From Cupriavidus sp. WKF15 (GTDB lineage: Bacteria > Pseudomonadota > Gammaproteobacteria > Burkholderiales > Burkholderiaceae), in NCBI RefSeq assembly GCF_029278605.1, contig NZ_CP119573.1:1488001-1552000 (forward strand): a stretch of DNA of 64,000 bases, written 5' to 3'. The position numbers and the translations under genes were made by a program. Positions 45,639 to 54,589 of the stretch are shown here, piece by piece. The notes below the pieces were generated by a model. That model was given only the letters and a program-made list of their open reading frames with translations, was not told where the DNA came from and did not search any database. Each line of letters starts with the position of its first letter. Positions within the stretch are counted from its first letter, which is position 1.

Positions 45639-47882
45639 TCAGAACTCGACCGTGGCGGACAGCAGCACCGTGCGCGGGGCGGCCTGCGAGAAGCCGCCCC
45701 AGGAGGTGACGCCCGACCAGTAGTCCCGGTCGAACACATTGAGGATGTTGGCGCGCAAGGTGGTGGCCTTGCCGGCGATGCGCGTGCGGTAGCGGGCCCC
45801 CACGTCGAACTTGGTCCACGACGGCAGGCTGGCCGTGTTGAGCTGGTTCACGTATTGCCGGTCCGTGTAGATCATGGCGCCGGTCACGGTCAGGCCCGCC
45901 ACCCACGGCAGGTCCCATTCCGCGCCCAGGTTGGCCTGCACCCTTGGCACGCCGATGGCGGTCTTGCCAACCGCCGCCGGCGTGCCGGACTCGGTAATCT
46001 CGCCGTCGATCAGCGCCACGCCGCCAAGCAGCCGCACGCCGGGCGCGGCCTCGCCAAAGAGGTTCAGCTCCAGGCCGCGATTGCGTTGTTCGCCGTTGAT
46101 CGAGAACACGTTGCCGGTCAGCTGGCCGCTCGGCTTGGTGATCTGGAACGCGGCGAGCGTGGCGGTAAAGCGCCCGAGATCCACCTTGGTGCCGACCTCA
46201 TACTGCCGGGTCTTGTACGGCGCGAACACCTGGCCCGAATTGCTGGCGGTTGGCGGCGCCACATCGCCCTTGCTCAGGCCCTGGATGTAGTTGGCGTAGA
46301 AGGACACTCGCTTCCACGGCTGCACCACCAGGCCAGCCATCGGCGTGGTGGCGCTTTCGTCGTAGGACGAGGTCACCGCGCCTGCCGGACTGAAGTTGCG
46401 CGAGCGGATGCGTTGCTGGCGCACGCCCAGCGTCAGCAGCACGCGGTCGTCCAGGGCGGATAGGGTGTCGGCCAGCGAGAAGCCGGTCTGGTCGTTGTCA
46501 GAGACCCTGGGCACGCTGGCCGGCGCGGGCAGGTCCTGGGCCGGCCGCCCCACCGGGTTGTAGAGGTTCGATGCCACTGGCGTGCCGGTGGTGTTGGCGC
46601 GGTCCAGGCTGTCGGCGTAGGCGCTAGCCTGGAAAGTCACGGCATGGCGCACGGGGCCGGTGTGGAAGCGGCCGCGCAGGCCGGCATCGTACGTGGCGCG
46701 ATCGACCTTGAACTTGTAGTAGGTGGGCGTGCTCAGCGTATCGCCCTGCGCGTTGAGGATCTGCGGCGTGGTGCCGAACAGCCGCGAAAGCTGCGTCCAG
46801 CCGCCGCCGGCATCGGCGAAGACGGTGAGCTGGTCGGTGATGTCGTATTCCGTGCGGAACAGCAGCGATTCGTCGGTGCCGCGCGTCCACTCCCACGGCT
46901 GCGTGACATTGCGCCTGCCGTCCGGTGCCCCGGGGATGGACTGCAGCCCGGGCCCCATGATGAAGGCGCGGCCCGGCGCATCGAGCTTTTCCTGCTGGCC
47001 GATCACGTCCAGCGAAGCGCGCAGCCGCTTGCCCTGATAGTCCAGGGACAATGCGCCGATGGCGGCCTGGCGAGACTGGTTGTCCATGGGCGTGTCGCCC
47101 TGGTAGTAGCTGCCGTTGAAGCGCACGCCCCATTCGCGCGACTCGCCGAAGCGGCGGCTCACGTCTACGTGTCCACCCAACTGCGTGTCCGATGCGTAGC
47201 TGGCCGTCACGGAAGCCAGGTCCTCGTGCGCGCGCTTGGGCACGATGTTGATCACGCCGCCGACGCCGCTGTTGGGGGACATGCCATACAGCATGGCGGC
47301 CGGACCCTTGATGACTTCCACGCGTTCCACATAGTCGGTGAAGACGCGGTAGTTCGGCGCCACGCCGTACAGGCCGTCGAAGGCGATTTCGCCGGTGTTG
47401 CCTTCGCCGACAGGGAAGCCGCGGATGTAGAAGTTGTCGATATTGCCGCCGGGCAAGCCGGTGAAACGCACCGATGGGTCCTTGTTGACCGCGTCGGCCA
47501 CGGTCGGCGACTGCTGGTCCTGGATCATCTGCGCGGTGTAGCTGCTGACGTTGAATGGCGCCTTCATGATGCTGGTGTTGCCTAGCACGCCGAGGCGCGC
47601 ACCACGCGCGACCTGGCCGCCCGCATACGGCGCCGGCAGGTCTTCCGGCGAAGCGTCGGCCGTTACCCGGACCTCCGGCAGCGTCTGCGCAGGAGCGTTG
47701 CCGGCATCCTGAGCCAGCACGGGATCGATGTTGGCCAACGCCAGCAGGCCGGCTACCGCCAGCGATGGTGCCAGCGCACGTGCCGACGGCAGAGCCGGAC
47801 AGGGGGTGGCTGGCGACGGCAGGCGTGGTCTTCTGATGATGTTGCTGCGGATTGCTGCGGCAGTCTGACCGGAGACCGGCAT
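45639..47882 (-). CDS. TonB-dependent siderophore receptor
   Basis: The 747-residue outer-membrane receptor has a long leader (cleaved near VLAQDAG) and a TonB-box region. The plug domain (about 100-235: YTAQMIQDQQSPTVADAVNKDP, NFYIRGFP, VERVEVIKGPAAMLYG, GGVINIVPKRA) is followed by a 22-strand barrel ending in VLLSATVEF with terminal Phe. It resembles FhuA/FpvA-type ferric hydroxamate/carboxylate receptors. It is the first gene of the operon behind the Fur box, and GAGGAAG precedes the ATG. It presumably imports the iron-loaded product of this locus. Confidence 0.92.
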   Translation of the reverse strand: MPVSGQTAAAIRSNIIRRPRLPSPATPCPALPSARALAPSLAVAGLLALANIDPVLAQDAGNAPAQTLPEVRVTADASPEDLPAPYAGGQVARGARLGVLGNTSIMKAPFNVSSYTAQMIQDQQSPTVADAVNKDPSVRFTGLPGGNIDNFYIRGFPVGEGNTGEIAFDGLYGVAPNYRVFTDYVERVEVIKGPAAMLYGMSPNSGVGGVINIVPKRAHEDLASVTASYASDTQLGGHVDVSRRFGESREWGVRFNGSYYQGDTPMDNQSRQAAIGALSLDYQGKRLRASLDVIGQQEKLDAPGRAFIMGPGLQSIPGAPDGRRNVTQPWEWTRGTDESLLFRTEYDITDQLTVFADAGGGWTQLSRLFGTTPQILNAQGDTLSTPTYYKFKVDRATYDAGLRGRFHTGPVRHAVTFQASAYADSLDRANTTGTPVASNLYNPVGRPAQDLPAPASVPRVSDNDQTGFSLADTLSALDDRVLLTLGVRQQRIRSRNFSPAGAVTSSYDESATTPMAGLVVQPWKRVSFYANYIQGLSKGDVAPPTASNSGQVFAPYKTRQYEVGTKVDLGRFTATLAAFQITKPSGQLTGNVFSINGEQRNRGLELNLFGEAAPGVRLLGGVALIDGEITESGTPAAVGKTAIGVPRVQANLGAEWDLPWVAGLTVTGAMIYTDRQYVNQLNTASLPSWTKFDVGARYRTRIAGKATTLRANILNVFDRDYWSGVTSWGGFSQAAPRTVLLSATVEF

Positions 47883-47982
47883 GGTTCAAGCTTCCTCAGG
47901 TGTCCCTGCCGCGCGATCTGCAAGGATCGGTTCGCATGGGACGGGTTGGTCGGCAGAGCCGAAGTGGAGTAAAGAGACTATT

Positions 47983-48001
47983 GCAAATGAGAAGCGTTAT
48001 C
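47983..48001. promoter_or_regulatory. Fur box between TonB receptor and SbnI-like gene
   Basis: GCAAATGAGAAGCGTTATC matches the 19-bp Fur consensus GATAATGATAATCATTATC at 14 of 19 positions. It lies in the divergent promoter region, in the only AT-rich stretch nearby, and so can repress both directions when iron is plentiful. Confidence 0.75.
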
Positions 48002-48064
48002 AAGTAGATTGTGAGGACATTTTGATCTGCTTGAAACTTGCTGGCGACTGGAGATGCCGCTGGC

Positions 48065-48532
48065 ATGGCCAGATACCAACCATTCGCAGACACCATGAAC
48101 GAGATCTCGCAGATGCCCGTGTCGATGCCGGAAGCCGGCAGCTATGTCGTCACCCTGCAGCCGGTATCCTTTTTCCGGCAGTCAGAGCAGGTCGACCTGG
48201 AGGGGGTATGGATGCTCACCGAGCTGATCGCCAGCGACGGTTGCTGGCTGGCGCCCATCCCGGTGGAGGCATCGCACGGCATCGTGATGGACGGAAATCA
48301 CCGCTTGCGTGCCGCCATGCGCCTTGGGCTCAAGCGCTTGCCATGCATCCAGCTGTGCTATGGCGATCCGCGCGTTTGCGTGCGCGACTGGAACTCGGGG
48401 AAGCCATTCGATGCCGGTTGCATCCTGCGAACCGTGGCTTGCGGCGGGCTTCTTCCGCACAAGAGCACGCGGCATTTCTTCGAGCCATCGCTGCCGGGAA
48501 CGTCGATTCCCTTGGGACGACTGAGGGATTAG
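48065..48532 (+). CDS. ParB/Srx-fold protein, SbnI-like (possible free-serine kinase)
   Basis: The 155-residue protein has the ParB N-terminal-domain motif HGIVMDGNHRLRAAMRLGL, preceded by VSFFRQSEQVD and EGVWMLTELIASDGCWLAPIPV. In staphyloferrin B loci SbnI has this fold and phosphorylates free serine to O-phosphoserine for SbnA. This protein is shorter than SbnI and keeps only the core domain. It is divergent from the biosynthetic operon across the Fur box. The start is 48065 behind GGAGAT; ATGs at 48095 or a TTG upstream are alternatives. Confidence 0.75.
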   Translation: MARYQPFADTMNEISQMPVSMPEAGSYVVTLQPVSFFRQSEQVDLEGVWMLTELIASDGCWLAPIPVEASHGIVMDGNHRLRAAMRLGLKRLPCIQLCYGDPRVCVRDWNSGKPFDAGCILRTVACGGLLPHKSTRHFFEPSLPGTSIPLGRLRD

Positions 48533-48659
48533 GAGGACAGGGTGGGTGCCAGCCCGTGGCGGCTTTGCCTGGCGGGGCTGGCATGGGTGTGGCACGGCAC
48601 CAGGCGTTCCAGGCGCCCGGTAGGCTCAGGCAACCGCCAGGTGACGAGCTTGCGCAAGC

Positions 48660-49169
48660 TCACCGGCGCCGCCGGTCGCCGCCATACGAGTCCACAATGA
48701 TCATCGTGCGATCCAGCACGCCCTGGTCGTCGAAGTAGACGCTGAAGTGGGCCGGCTGGTAGCCGCTTGCGTAGAGCCGGTACGACCATGCCTCGCGCTT
48801 CATTAGCGGGTAGTACTGGACGGGCTCGCGCGGCAGGCCGAAGCGCTCGGCCACGTCGCGCTTGGTCCATACCCCTGGCCTGGCCTCGTAGATCGTTTGC
48901 TCGGTCAACATCTGGCGGAAGTTCACGAGTTTTCCGTTGACATCGAAATCGGCGGCGTAGACCTCGTATCCCAGGGGCTGATGCGAATAGATCCAGCGCG
49001 TGGTGCCATCGGCGAGCTTGTAGACCTCGGTGGGCTCGCCGAAGGTCGCACGCACGGAGCTTTCGGGGCTACCTGCCATTTTCTGCGCGGTCTGGACCGG
49101 TTGCAGCGTCGCACATGCGCCCAGCGCCACTGCGGCGCCTGCTGCCCAACTGGCTAAGCGATATGACAT
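48660..49169 (-). CDS. BamE/SmpA-like lipoprotein
   Basis: The 169-residue exported lipoprotein has a lipobox (ALGACATL). A BamE-type repeat structure follows (FGEPTEVYKLADGTTRWIYSHQ, then RFGLPREPVQYYPLMKREAWSYRLY) with an F-G-x-P motif twice, ending in DRTMIIVDSYGG and an Arg-rich tail. It is probably a stand-alone outer-membrane lipoprotein of the OmlA-like group rather than BamE itself. It converges on the SbnI-like gene. Confidence 0.8.
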   Translation of the reverse strand: MSYRLASWAAGAAVALGACATLQPVQTAQKMAGSPESSVRATFGEPTEVYKLADGTTRWIYSHQPLGYEVYAADFDVNGKLVNFRQMLTEQTIYEARPGVWTKRDVAERFGLPREPVQYYPLMKREAWSYRLYASGYQPAHFSVYFDDQGVLDRTMIIVDSYGGDRRRR

Positions 49170-49237
49170 GGCTGTTCTCCACTGCTGAAATGCGCCGGTT
49201 CATTCGGCCGGTATTCAATCGAGGCATCGTCCGCCTA

Positions 49238-49441
49238 CTACATTCCGGACCCGGCCCCTGCTCCGCCAGTCCCGCCCGCGCCACCGCCGGTCCCGCCCGT
49301 GCCGGGCGTCGGCTGGAATCCGGGAGCGCTTGCGCCGCCCGCCATGCCGGATCCGGACGCGGTGCCGGAGTCTTCCCCGTCTCCGCCGCAAGCGGCGAGC
49401 ATGAATGCGGCAAGCAGCGCCGCAAGAATTCGACTCGACAT
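49238..49441 (-). CDS. Small Gly-rich lipoprotein
   Basis: The 67-residue protein has a lipoprotein signal (ILAALLAAFMLAACGGDG). The mature tail of about 48 residues is almost only Gly, Ala, Ser, Thr and Pro (GTGGTGGGAGGTGGAGAGSG). The start at 49441 follows GGGAG. The tail looks like a low-complexity linker without a functional domain, so it could be a surface tether or a decayed end of a longer protein. Confidence 0.65.
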   Translation of the reverse strand: MSSRILAALLAAFMLAACGGDGEDSGTASGSGMAGGASAPGFQPTPGTGGTGGGAGGTGGAGAGSGM

Positions 49442-49641
49442 GATGTTCTCCCGGCGTCGCATCGATGAAATGGTTCTGGCATTTCCAGGGCGTTACGGCG
49501 AATTCTGGTACGTCTGACTAAACGCCTGGCGGCCAGCATTTATTCCGTTCGGGGCTGCCGCAAATGACGAAAGGCCATGCCTGTGCGCATGGCCGCGGGT
49601 GTCACTGCCGACAAGGGTTCGATGATGCCCGTCTCAAAAGG

Positions 49642-49663
49642 AAAAACCCCGCACAAGGCGGGG
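49642..49663 (-). terminator. Rho-independent terminator of kdgD
   Basis: On the minus strand CCCCGC pairs with GCGGGG (49647-49663) across a five-base loop and is followed by TTTTT. It lies about 35 bp beyond the kdgD stop. Confidence 0.85.
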
Positions 49664-49696
49664 TATCCGGTTCGTGTCCCGTGCTCCGGGGCGACG

Positions 49697-50611
49697 TTAC
49701 TGCGGGCCGAGCTTGCGGATCAGCGCGTCGAGCTGCTCCATCTCATCCCGGGTCAGGTCCGTCAGCGGCGCACGCACCGGGCCCGCGTCATGGCCGACCA
49801 GGCGGGCGCCAGCCTTGACGATGCTCACGGCATAGCCCTGGCGGCGGTTGCGGATATCCAGGTAGGGCAGGAAGAACTCGTCGAGCAGGCGGTCGATGGT
49901 GGCGTGGTCATCGGCGGCAACGGCGCGGTAGAACTCCATCGCGGTGCGCGGGATGAAGTTGAACACGGCGGACGAGTACACGGGCACGCCCAGCGCCTTG
50001 TAGGCCGCGGCATAGACTTCTGCGGTCGGCAGGCCGCCCAGGTAGGCCAGGCGGTCGCCCAGCTTGCGGCGCACGCGCACCATCGCTTCGATCTCGCCAA
50101 CGCCGTCCTTGAAGCCGATCAGGTTGGGGCAGCGGTCCACCACGCGTTCCAGCAGGTTGGCGCCGATGCGCGAATTGGCGCGGTTGTAGACGATCACGCC
50201 GATATTGACGGCCTTGCAGACCTCTTCGATGTGGTTGGCAATGCCTTCCTCGCAGGCCTCAGTCAGGTAGTGCGGCATCAGCAGCACGCCCTTGGCGCCC
50301 AGGCGCTGGGCTTCCTGCGCATACGCGATGGCCACGCGGGTCGGGCCGCCGGCACCCGCCAGGATGGGCACCTTGCCTGCGCAGGTTTCGACCGCGGTGC
50401 GGATCACGTTGGAGTAGTCGTCCGGCGTCAGCGAGAAGAACTCGCCCGTGCCGCCGGCGGCGAACAGTGCCGATGCGCCATAGGGCGCCAGCCATTCCAG
50501 GCGCTTGACGTAGGTCTCAGGGCGGAAGTTGCCCTGCTGGTCGAAGTCGGTGATGGGGAAGGACAGCAGGCCTTCCGAAATGATCTGCTTCAGTTCTTGC
50601 GGTGTCGTCAT
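49697..50611 (-). CDS. kdgD: 5-dehydro-4-deoxyglucarate dehydratase
   Basis: The 304-residue DHDPS-family aldolase-type enzyme converts 5-keto-4-deoxy-glucarate to 2-ketoglutarate semialdehyde with loss of water and CO2. The Schiff-base Lys is in GFKDGVG, the Tyr in VIVYNRAN, and the [10 protein letters not shown] loop is early. The start MTTPQELKQ at 50611 aligns with family starts. It is divergent from garD, and the two enzymes form the D-galactarate/glucarate route. Confidence 0.92.
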   Translation of the reverse strand: MTTPQELKQIISEGLLSFPITDFDQQGNFRPETYVKRLEWLAPYGASALFAAGGTGEFFSLTPDDYSNVIRTAVETCAGKVPILAGAGGPTRVAIAYAQEAQRLGAKGVLLMPHYLTEACEEGIANHIEEVCKAVNIGVIVYNRANSRIGANLLERVVDRCPNLIGFKDGVGEIEAMVRVRRKLGDRLAYLGGLPTAEVYAAAYKALGVPVYSSAVFNFIPRTAMEFYRAVAADDHATIDRLLDEFFLPYLDIRNRRQGYAVSIVKAGARLVGHDAGPVRAPLTDLTRDEMEQLDALIRKLGPQ

Positions 50612-50923
50612 GTCTCTCATCCTGGCGCCGGGACCGGCAATGGGTGATGGATCGGGCAGGGCGGCTTCCGCGTTCCTGCTAGGCGTTATCAATGTACGTC
50701 ATCGTACAACTAGGCGCAAGTAGACAAGTGGCAATGAAGCGAATTCCGGGAAAACCACGGGATCTTCCTCGGGAAGGAGACGGCATGAAAGTAAGGCCTG
50801 TAAGGAAAGAGAAGGGCTGCTGCGCATCAGCCGGAGGATTTAGGGTAAACGCGCACTACGGCATGCCAGTCGTATCCTTATAATCTAAGTCATACGACGA
50901 CATATGTCAGTCGGCAGAATTGC
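50612..50923. other. Intergenic region upstream of kdgD ending at a deletion-like junction
   Basis: About 310 bp without a convincing gene. It carries the kdgD promoter (minus). A relatively AT-rich stretch with TATAATC and palindromic CATACGACGACATATG lies at 50877-50906. The following bases join abruptly to the 3' end of an MFS gene at about 50924. Confidence 0.4.
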
Positions 50924-51037
50924 GGATCCTTCAACGGCGCCCTGGTGTTCGTCGGGGTCCACGCGCTGGTCACGGTGCTGAGCTACCTGGTGATCGTCAA
51001 GGACATCCGCCGCGTGGAACTCAGGCACCCGCAATAA
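50924..51037 (+). pseudogene. 3' remnant of an MFS glucarate/galactarate transporter (GudP-like)
   Basis: In one frame the DNA encodes GSFNGALVFVGVHALVTVL, then a membrane end and a basic tail [12 protein letters not shown] with a TAA stop at 51035-51037. This is the last membrane segment and tail typical of GudP/anion:cation symporters. The rest of the gene (about 1.2 kb) is missing. No start codon or Shine-Dalgarno sequence exists for the scrap. It sits 16 bp before garD, where an intact transporter would be expected. Confidence 0.7.
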
Positions 51038-51053
51038 CCGCAGGAAGCACAGC

Positions 51054-52643
51054 ATGTCAGAACACGATTCGCGCGCCCCGGCCGCCCAGCCAGTCCAGGC
51101 TCCGCTCTATATCCGCATCCATCCGGAAGACAACGTGGCCATCGTCGCCAACGATGGCGGCCTGCCGGCCGGCACGGCGTTCCCGTGCGGGCTGGTCCTG
51201 CGCGAAGCCGTGCCCCAGGGGCACAAGGTCGCGCTGTCGGACCTGAAGCAGGGCGATGCGGTGGTGCGCTACAACGTGGTGATCGGCTATGCGCTGAAAG
51301 ACCTGCCGCGTGGCAGCTGGGTCAACGAGCGGGTGATCGAGATGCCCGTGGCGCCGGGCCTGACCGACCTGCCGGTCGGCACGCGCGTGCCGGCGCCGCT
51401 GCCGCCGCTCGAAGGCTATACCTTCGAGGGCTTCCGCAATCCGGATGGTTCGGTCGGCACGCGCAATATCCTGGCCATCACCACCACCGTGCAGTGCGTG
51501 TCGGGCGTGGTCGAGCATGCCGTGCGGCGCATCCGCGAAGAACTGCTGCCGTGCTATCCCAATGTCGACGACGTGGTCGGGCTGGAGCACACCTACGGCT
51601 GCGGCGTGGCCATCGACGCGCCCGATGCCGTCATCCCGATACGCACGCTGCGCAATATCGCGCTCAATCCCAATTTCGGCGGCACCGCGATGATGGTCAG
51701 CCTGGGCTGCGAGAAGCTGCAGCCGGACCGCCTGATGCCGGCGGGCACCATCCCGATCCAGACCGGCGCGGGCGAGGTGCAGGTCGGCGTGGTCTGCCTG
51801 CAGGATGAGCAGCACGTGGGTTTCGCGTCGATGATCGCGTCGATCATGACGATGGCCGAGACTCACCTGGAGCGCCTGAACGCACGCCGGCGCGAAACCT
51901 GCCCGGTGTCGGACCTCGTGGTCGGCGTGCAGTGCGGCGGCAGCGACGCGTTCTCCGGCGTAACGGCCAATCCGGCCGTGGGATTTGCCACCGACCTGCT
52001 GGTGCGTGCCGGCGCCAGCGTGATGTTCTCCGAAGTGACCGAAGTGCGTGACGGCATCGACCAGCTCACCGCGCGTGCCGCCACGCCCGAAGTGGCCGAG
52101 GCGATGATCCGCGAGATGGCCTGGTACGACCGCTACCTCGAACGCGGCCGCGTGGACCGCAGCGCCAACACGACCCCCGGCAACAAGAAGGGCGGTTTGT
52201 CGAACATCGTGGAAAAGGCGATGGGCTCGATCATCAAGTCGGGCAGCGCGCCGATCACTGGTGTGCTGTCGCCAGGCGAGAAACTCAGGCAGAAGGGGCT
52301 GATCTATGCGGCCACGCCGGCGAGCGACTTCATCTGCGGCACGCTGCAGCTGGCCGCCGGCATGAACCTGCACGTGTTCACGACCGGACGCGGCACGCCC
52401 TACGGCCTGGCCGAAGTGCCCGTGATCAAGGTCGCGACGCGCAGTGACCTGGCGCGCCGCTGGCATGACCTGATGGACGTGAATGCGGGCCGCATTGCCA
52501 CGGGCGAAGCCACGATCGAGGACGTGGCCTGGGAGTTGTTCCACCTGATGATCGATGTGGCCAGTGGCCGCAGGAAGACCTGGGCGGAGCACCACAAGCT
52601 GCACAACGCGCTGGCGTTGTTCAATCCGGCGCCGGTGACCTGA
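51054..52643 (+). CDS. garD: Galactarate dehydratase (UxaA/GarD family)
   Basis: The 529-residue dehydratase turns D-galactarate (or D-glucarate) into 5-keto-4-deoxy-glucarate. An N-terminal SAF-like domain ([25 protein letters not shown]) is followed by the large UxaA domain ([53 protein letters not shown] with metal-binding Cys). The ending FNPAPVT is as in E. coli GarD. Its product is the KdgD substrate. The lost transporter upstream means uptake must use another carrier. Confidence 0.93.
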   Translation: MSEHDSRAPAAQPVQAPLYIRIHPEDNVAIVANDGGLPAGTAFPCGLVLREAVPQGHKVALSDLKQGDAVVRYNVVIGYALKDLPRGSWVNERVIEMPVAPGLTDLPVGTRVPAPLPPLEGYTFEGFRNPDGSVGTRNILAITTTVQCVSGVVEHAVRRIREELLPCYPNVDDVVGLEHTYGCGVAIDAPDAVIPIRTLRNIALNPNFGGTAMMVSLGCEKLQPDRLMPAGTIPIQTGAGEVQVGVVCLQDEQHVGFASMIASIMTMAETHLERLNARRRETCPVSDLVVGVQCGGSDAFSGVTANPAVGFATDLLVRAGASVMFSEVTEVRDGIDQLTARAATPEVAEAMIREMAWYDRYLERGRVDRSANTTPGNKKGGLSNIVEKAMGSIIKSGSAPITGVLSPGEKLRQKGLIYAATPASDFICGTLQLAAGMNLHVFTTGRGTPYGLAEVPVIKVATRSDLARRWHDLMDVNAGRIATGEATIEDVAWELFHLMIDVASGRRKTWAEHHKLHNALALFNPAPVT

Positions 52644-52685
52644 GGCGGGGGCTTCTCACGTCTTTCACGATTGTCAGCCCAAGTA

Positions 52686-52736
52686 ATTCGCTGGACAATT
52701 CGGCCGTTTCTCTTGATTGAGCCGAATCCAGCGAAT
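52686..52736. repeat. Imperfect inverted repeat after garD
   Basis: ATTCGCTGGACAATTCGGC (52686-52704) faces GCCGAATCCAGCGAAT (52721-52736) across 16 bases. The arms match except for a short bulge. A T-rich stretch follows on the plus strand (CTTTATTTT). It may terminate garD transcription or be the paired end of a lost mobile element at the edge of the decayed region. Confidence 0.55.
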
Positions 52737-52834
52737 CACTTTATTTTGTGTGGCATCGCTAACTTCTCGCGGAAACGAGCTTGCTTTAGCTGTGAGCGTG
52801 CTGGCGGCGTATTCTTAGGAACACTTGTGCGCAC

Positions 52835-53562
52835 CGGCTGAGGCTGCTGCTAATCGATGCGGTCCAGGATTATGCGATTTTCATGCTCGACACGTCGGGA
52901 AACGTGACGAGTTGGAATCCCGGTGCGCAGCGCGCAAAGGGCTACTCCCCGGAGGAAATCGTCGGCCGGCATTTTTACGTCTTCTATACCGGCGAGGATC
53001 TCGCCGCAGGCAAGCCGGAGCAATTGCTGGCCGTTGCTGCGCTGCAGGGTCGCGTGGAGGACGAAGGCTGGCGTGTGCGCAAGGACAAGAGCCGGTTCTG
53101 GGCAAACGTTGTTATCACCGCGGTCCACGACGACGAGGGGGCCTTGCTCGGATTCGCGAAGATTACACGTGACCTCACCCAGCGGCATCGGCTGGAGGAA
53201 CTCGAGCGCGCGGCGGCAGCGTCGGCGCTGGTACAGCAAGCGCGGGAGAATGAGCAGAAGCGCGTTGCGCGCGAACTCCACGGCGATCTGGGCCAGCAGA
53301 TTGTGGCGCTGAAAATGTCGCTCGCGCTTCACGAAATGGAACTGATTCAGTATGTTCCGGAGTCCATTCGAGGACGCCTGGGGTCCATTGGCGACCTAAC
53401 CGGGCAAATCGACGCAATGGCCACATCGGTTCGACGCATTGCAGCCGATCTTCGCCCCCCGATGCTGGATGACCTGGGACTGGCCGACGCATTCCAATGG
53501 ATGACAGATGGCTTTGAGCAACGTTACGGTGTACCCGTCCGATGCGACGACATGACCGCACC
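52835..53562 (+). pseudogene. Truncated PAS sensor histidine kinase (HisKA_3 type)
   Basis: The frame runs from RLRLLLIDAVQDYAIFM, a typical PAS start, through WNPGAQRAKGYSPEEIVGRHF, RVRKDKSRFWAN and FAKITRDLTQRHRLEELE to the HisKA_3 H-box ARELHGDLGQQIVALKM and ADLRPPMLDDLGL. It loses homology near 53562, before any HATPase domain. The part upstream of the PAS lacks a start codon in a good context; the first ATG at 52883 is inside the PAS. Both ends are therefore cut. The frame continues to 54058 with meaningless sequence. Confidence 0.75.
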
Positions 53563-53603
53563 GGGCTCGGGAAGCGGGGCGGGCCCGCCAAGGTGGCTCA
53601 AGG

Positions 53604-53675
53604 TTAGAAGGTCTTGGAAAGGGACGCCGTGTTGTTGCCGACGTTGTGGTTGTAGCTGTTCGTGTAGAACGAGTC
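53604..53675 (-). pseudogene. C-terminal scrap of a beta-barrel outer-membrane protein
   Basis: Twenty-three codons read DSFYTNSYNHNVGNNTASLS and end KTF-stop. Alternating residues and a terminal Phe fit the last strands of an outer-membrane barrel. An in-frame TAG lies right before the first codon, so nothing else of the gene remains. This is a short match by pattern only. Confidence 0.35.
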
Positions 53676-53712
53676 CTAGCGTCTTGCGCGGACGCTCGTT
53701 AAGCCGCCTCGC

Positions 53713-54069
53713 TCAGGCGTTGATCCAGGCGCGCGCCTGCTCCAACTCGTTGACGTGGAATGCCTTGACTTCGGCCTTCGTAAAGAACCGCGCCAGATGC
53801 ATCGAAGCGCGGATCCAGCCCGCGTCGGCCACGACGGCGGCGCGCGTGATCCTCCGGGCCACGGAAACGCCGAGCGTCATGTCGGTCCATAGCGCCTTTG
53901 GCTCAATGCCGGTGAAATGCTCGATGCGTTCGAGCACGCGGGTTTTGCCGTTCAGTTCGAGATCACCACGCATGCGCTCGATGGCCTCGCGCAGATCGTG
54001 GTCGGTGATTTTGCCTTCGACGGAAATTTCGATGACCGGGGAATCAGGGGCAGTGTGATACAAAATCAT
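53713..54069 (-). CDS. STAS/SpoIIAA-like protein
   Basis: The 118-residue protein of the SpoIIAA-like (STAS fold) family has IEISVEGKITDHDLREAIERM, an inner strand GKTRVLERIEHFTG, AVVADAGWIRASMHLARFFTKAE, and ends in EQARAWINA. Such proteins are thought to bind lipids or act in stress responses; the phosphorylatable Ser of anti-anti-sigma factors is not seen. It is 15 bp after the hypothetical gene 54085-54468 on the same strand and intact amid decayed genes. Confidence 0.82.
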   Translation of the reverse strand: MILYHTAPDSPVIEISVEGKITDHDLREAIERMRGDLELNGKTRVLERIEHFTGIEPKALWTDMTLGVSVARRITRAAVVADAGWIRASMHLARFFTKAEVKAFHVNELEQARAWINA

Positions 54070-54084
54070 GGTAGGACCTCTTGG

Positions 54085-54468
54085 CTAGGGGCTGGAGAAT
54101 CTGTTCCTCCAGCTACACGCGCGTCGTCTGGATATGCCTGCTTCCAGGTGAGTAATCAATTGGGCAGGCAGTCCTATTCCACCTGCCGCCCCAAGAGCAT
54201 TCAGGATCTCATTCGGATTTATCGAAGATGCCGGCTTCGAGATCTTCCCTGAAATGCTGAAGCCAATCGGTTTGATAGCCGATGGGTATTCCCTTGTGAC
54301 TCGTGTCGTTCGTCTGGTTACCGTGACGTAGCCCTGTAAGCCGAAGTTCTCGTCGCCCTTTGGGTCAGTTGTATCCGTTTCCAGGAGCTCAAAATCACCT
54401 GCTGCCAGACCATTACGCTGCAATACCGCAAGAAAGTTCTGTTGTTCATCCGGTTCGATCAGTCGCAT
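54085..54468 (-). CDS. Hypothetical protein related to the small protein at 24892-25146
   Basis: The 127-residue protein starts MRLIEPDEQQNFLAVLQRN behind GGGAGG. The first half resembles the 84-residue protein at 24.9 kb (EEQQQF/DEQQNF, then GDFEL/DDFDI), followed by YVTVTRRTTRVTREYPS. The second half (SINPNEILNALGAAGGIGL to a Cys/Arg-rich tail) has no counterpart and ends oddly, so a frameshift or fusion near the end is possible. No domain is known. Confidence 0.55.
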   Translation of the reverse strand: MRLIEPDEQQNFLAVLQRNGLAAGDFELLETDTTDPKGDENFGLQGYVTVTRRTTRVTREYPSAIKPIGFSISGKISKPASSINPNEILNALGAAGGIGLPAQLITHLEAGISRRRACSWRNRFSSP

Positions 54469-54589
54469 CCTCGGCCCCTCCCTGTTCAACGGGGCGAAAA
54501 CTGGAACTCTTTTCAATGATTCCATCTTCATGTCAGCCCTCCTACGTGTGTGCAGCCATGGGTGATGCCCACCGCCCGCTCGGCTTACA

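Noticed and set aside
44184..46463. A 759-codon frame antisense to the SbnH-like and TonB receptor genes
   Set aside because: It spans two well-supported genes and has only shadow composition.
50924..50929. GGATCC at the transporter junction as a cloning scar
   Set aside because: A six-base site occurs by chance often enough, and it lies within the reading frame (GGA TCC for Gly-Ser) expected of the transporter end.
53562..54058. Continuation of the PAS kinase reading frame to 54058
   Set aside because: Homology ends near 53562. The rest is antisense to the STAS-like gene and contains no HATPase motif.
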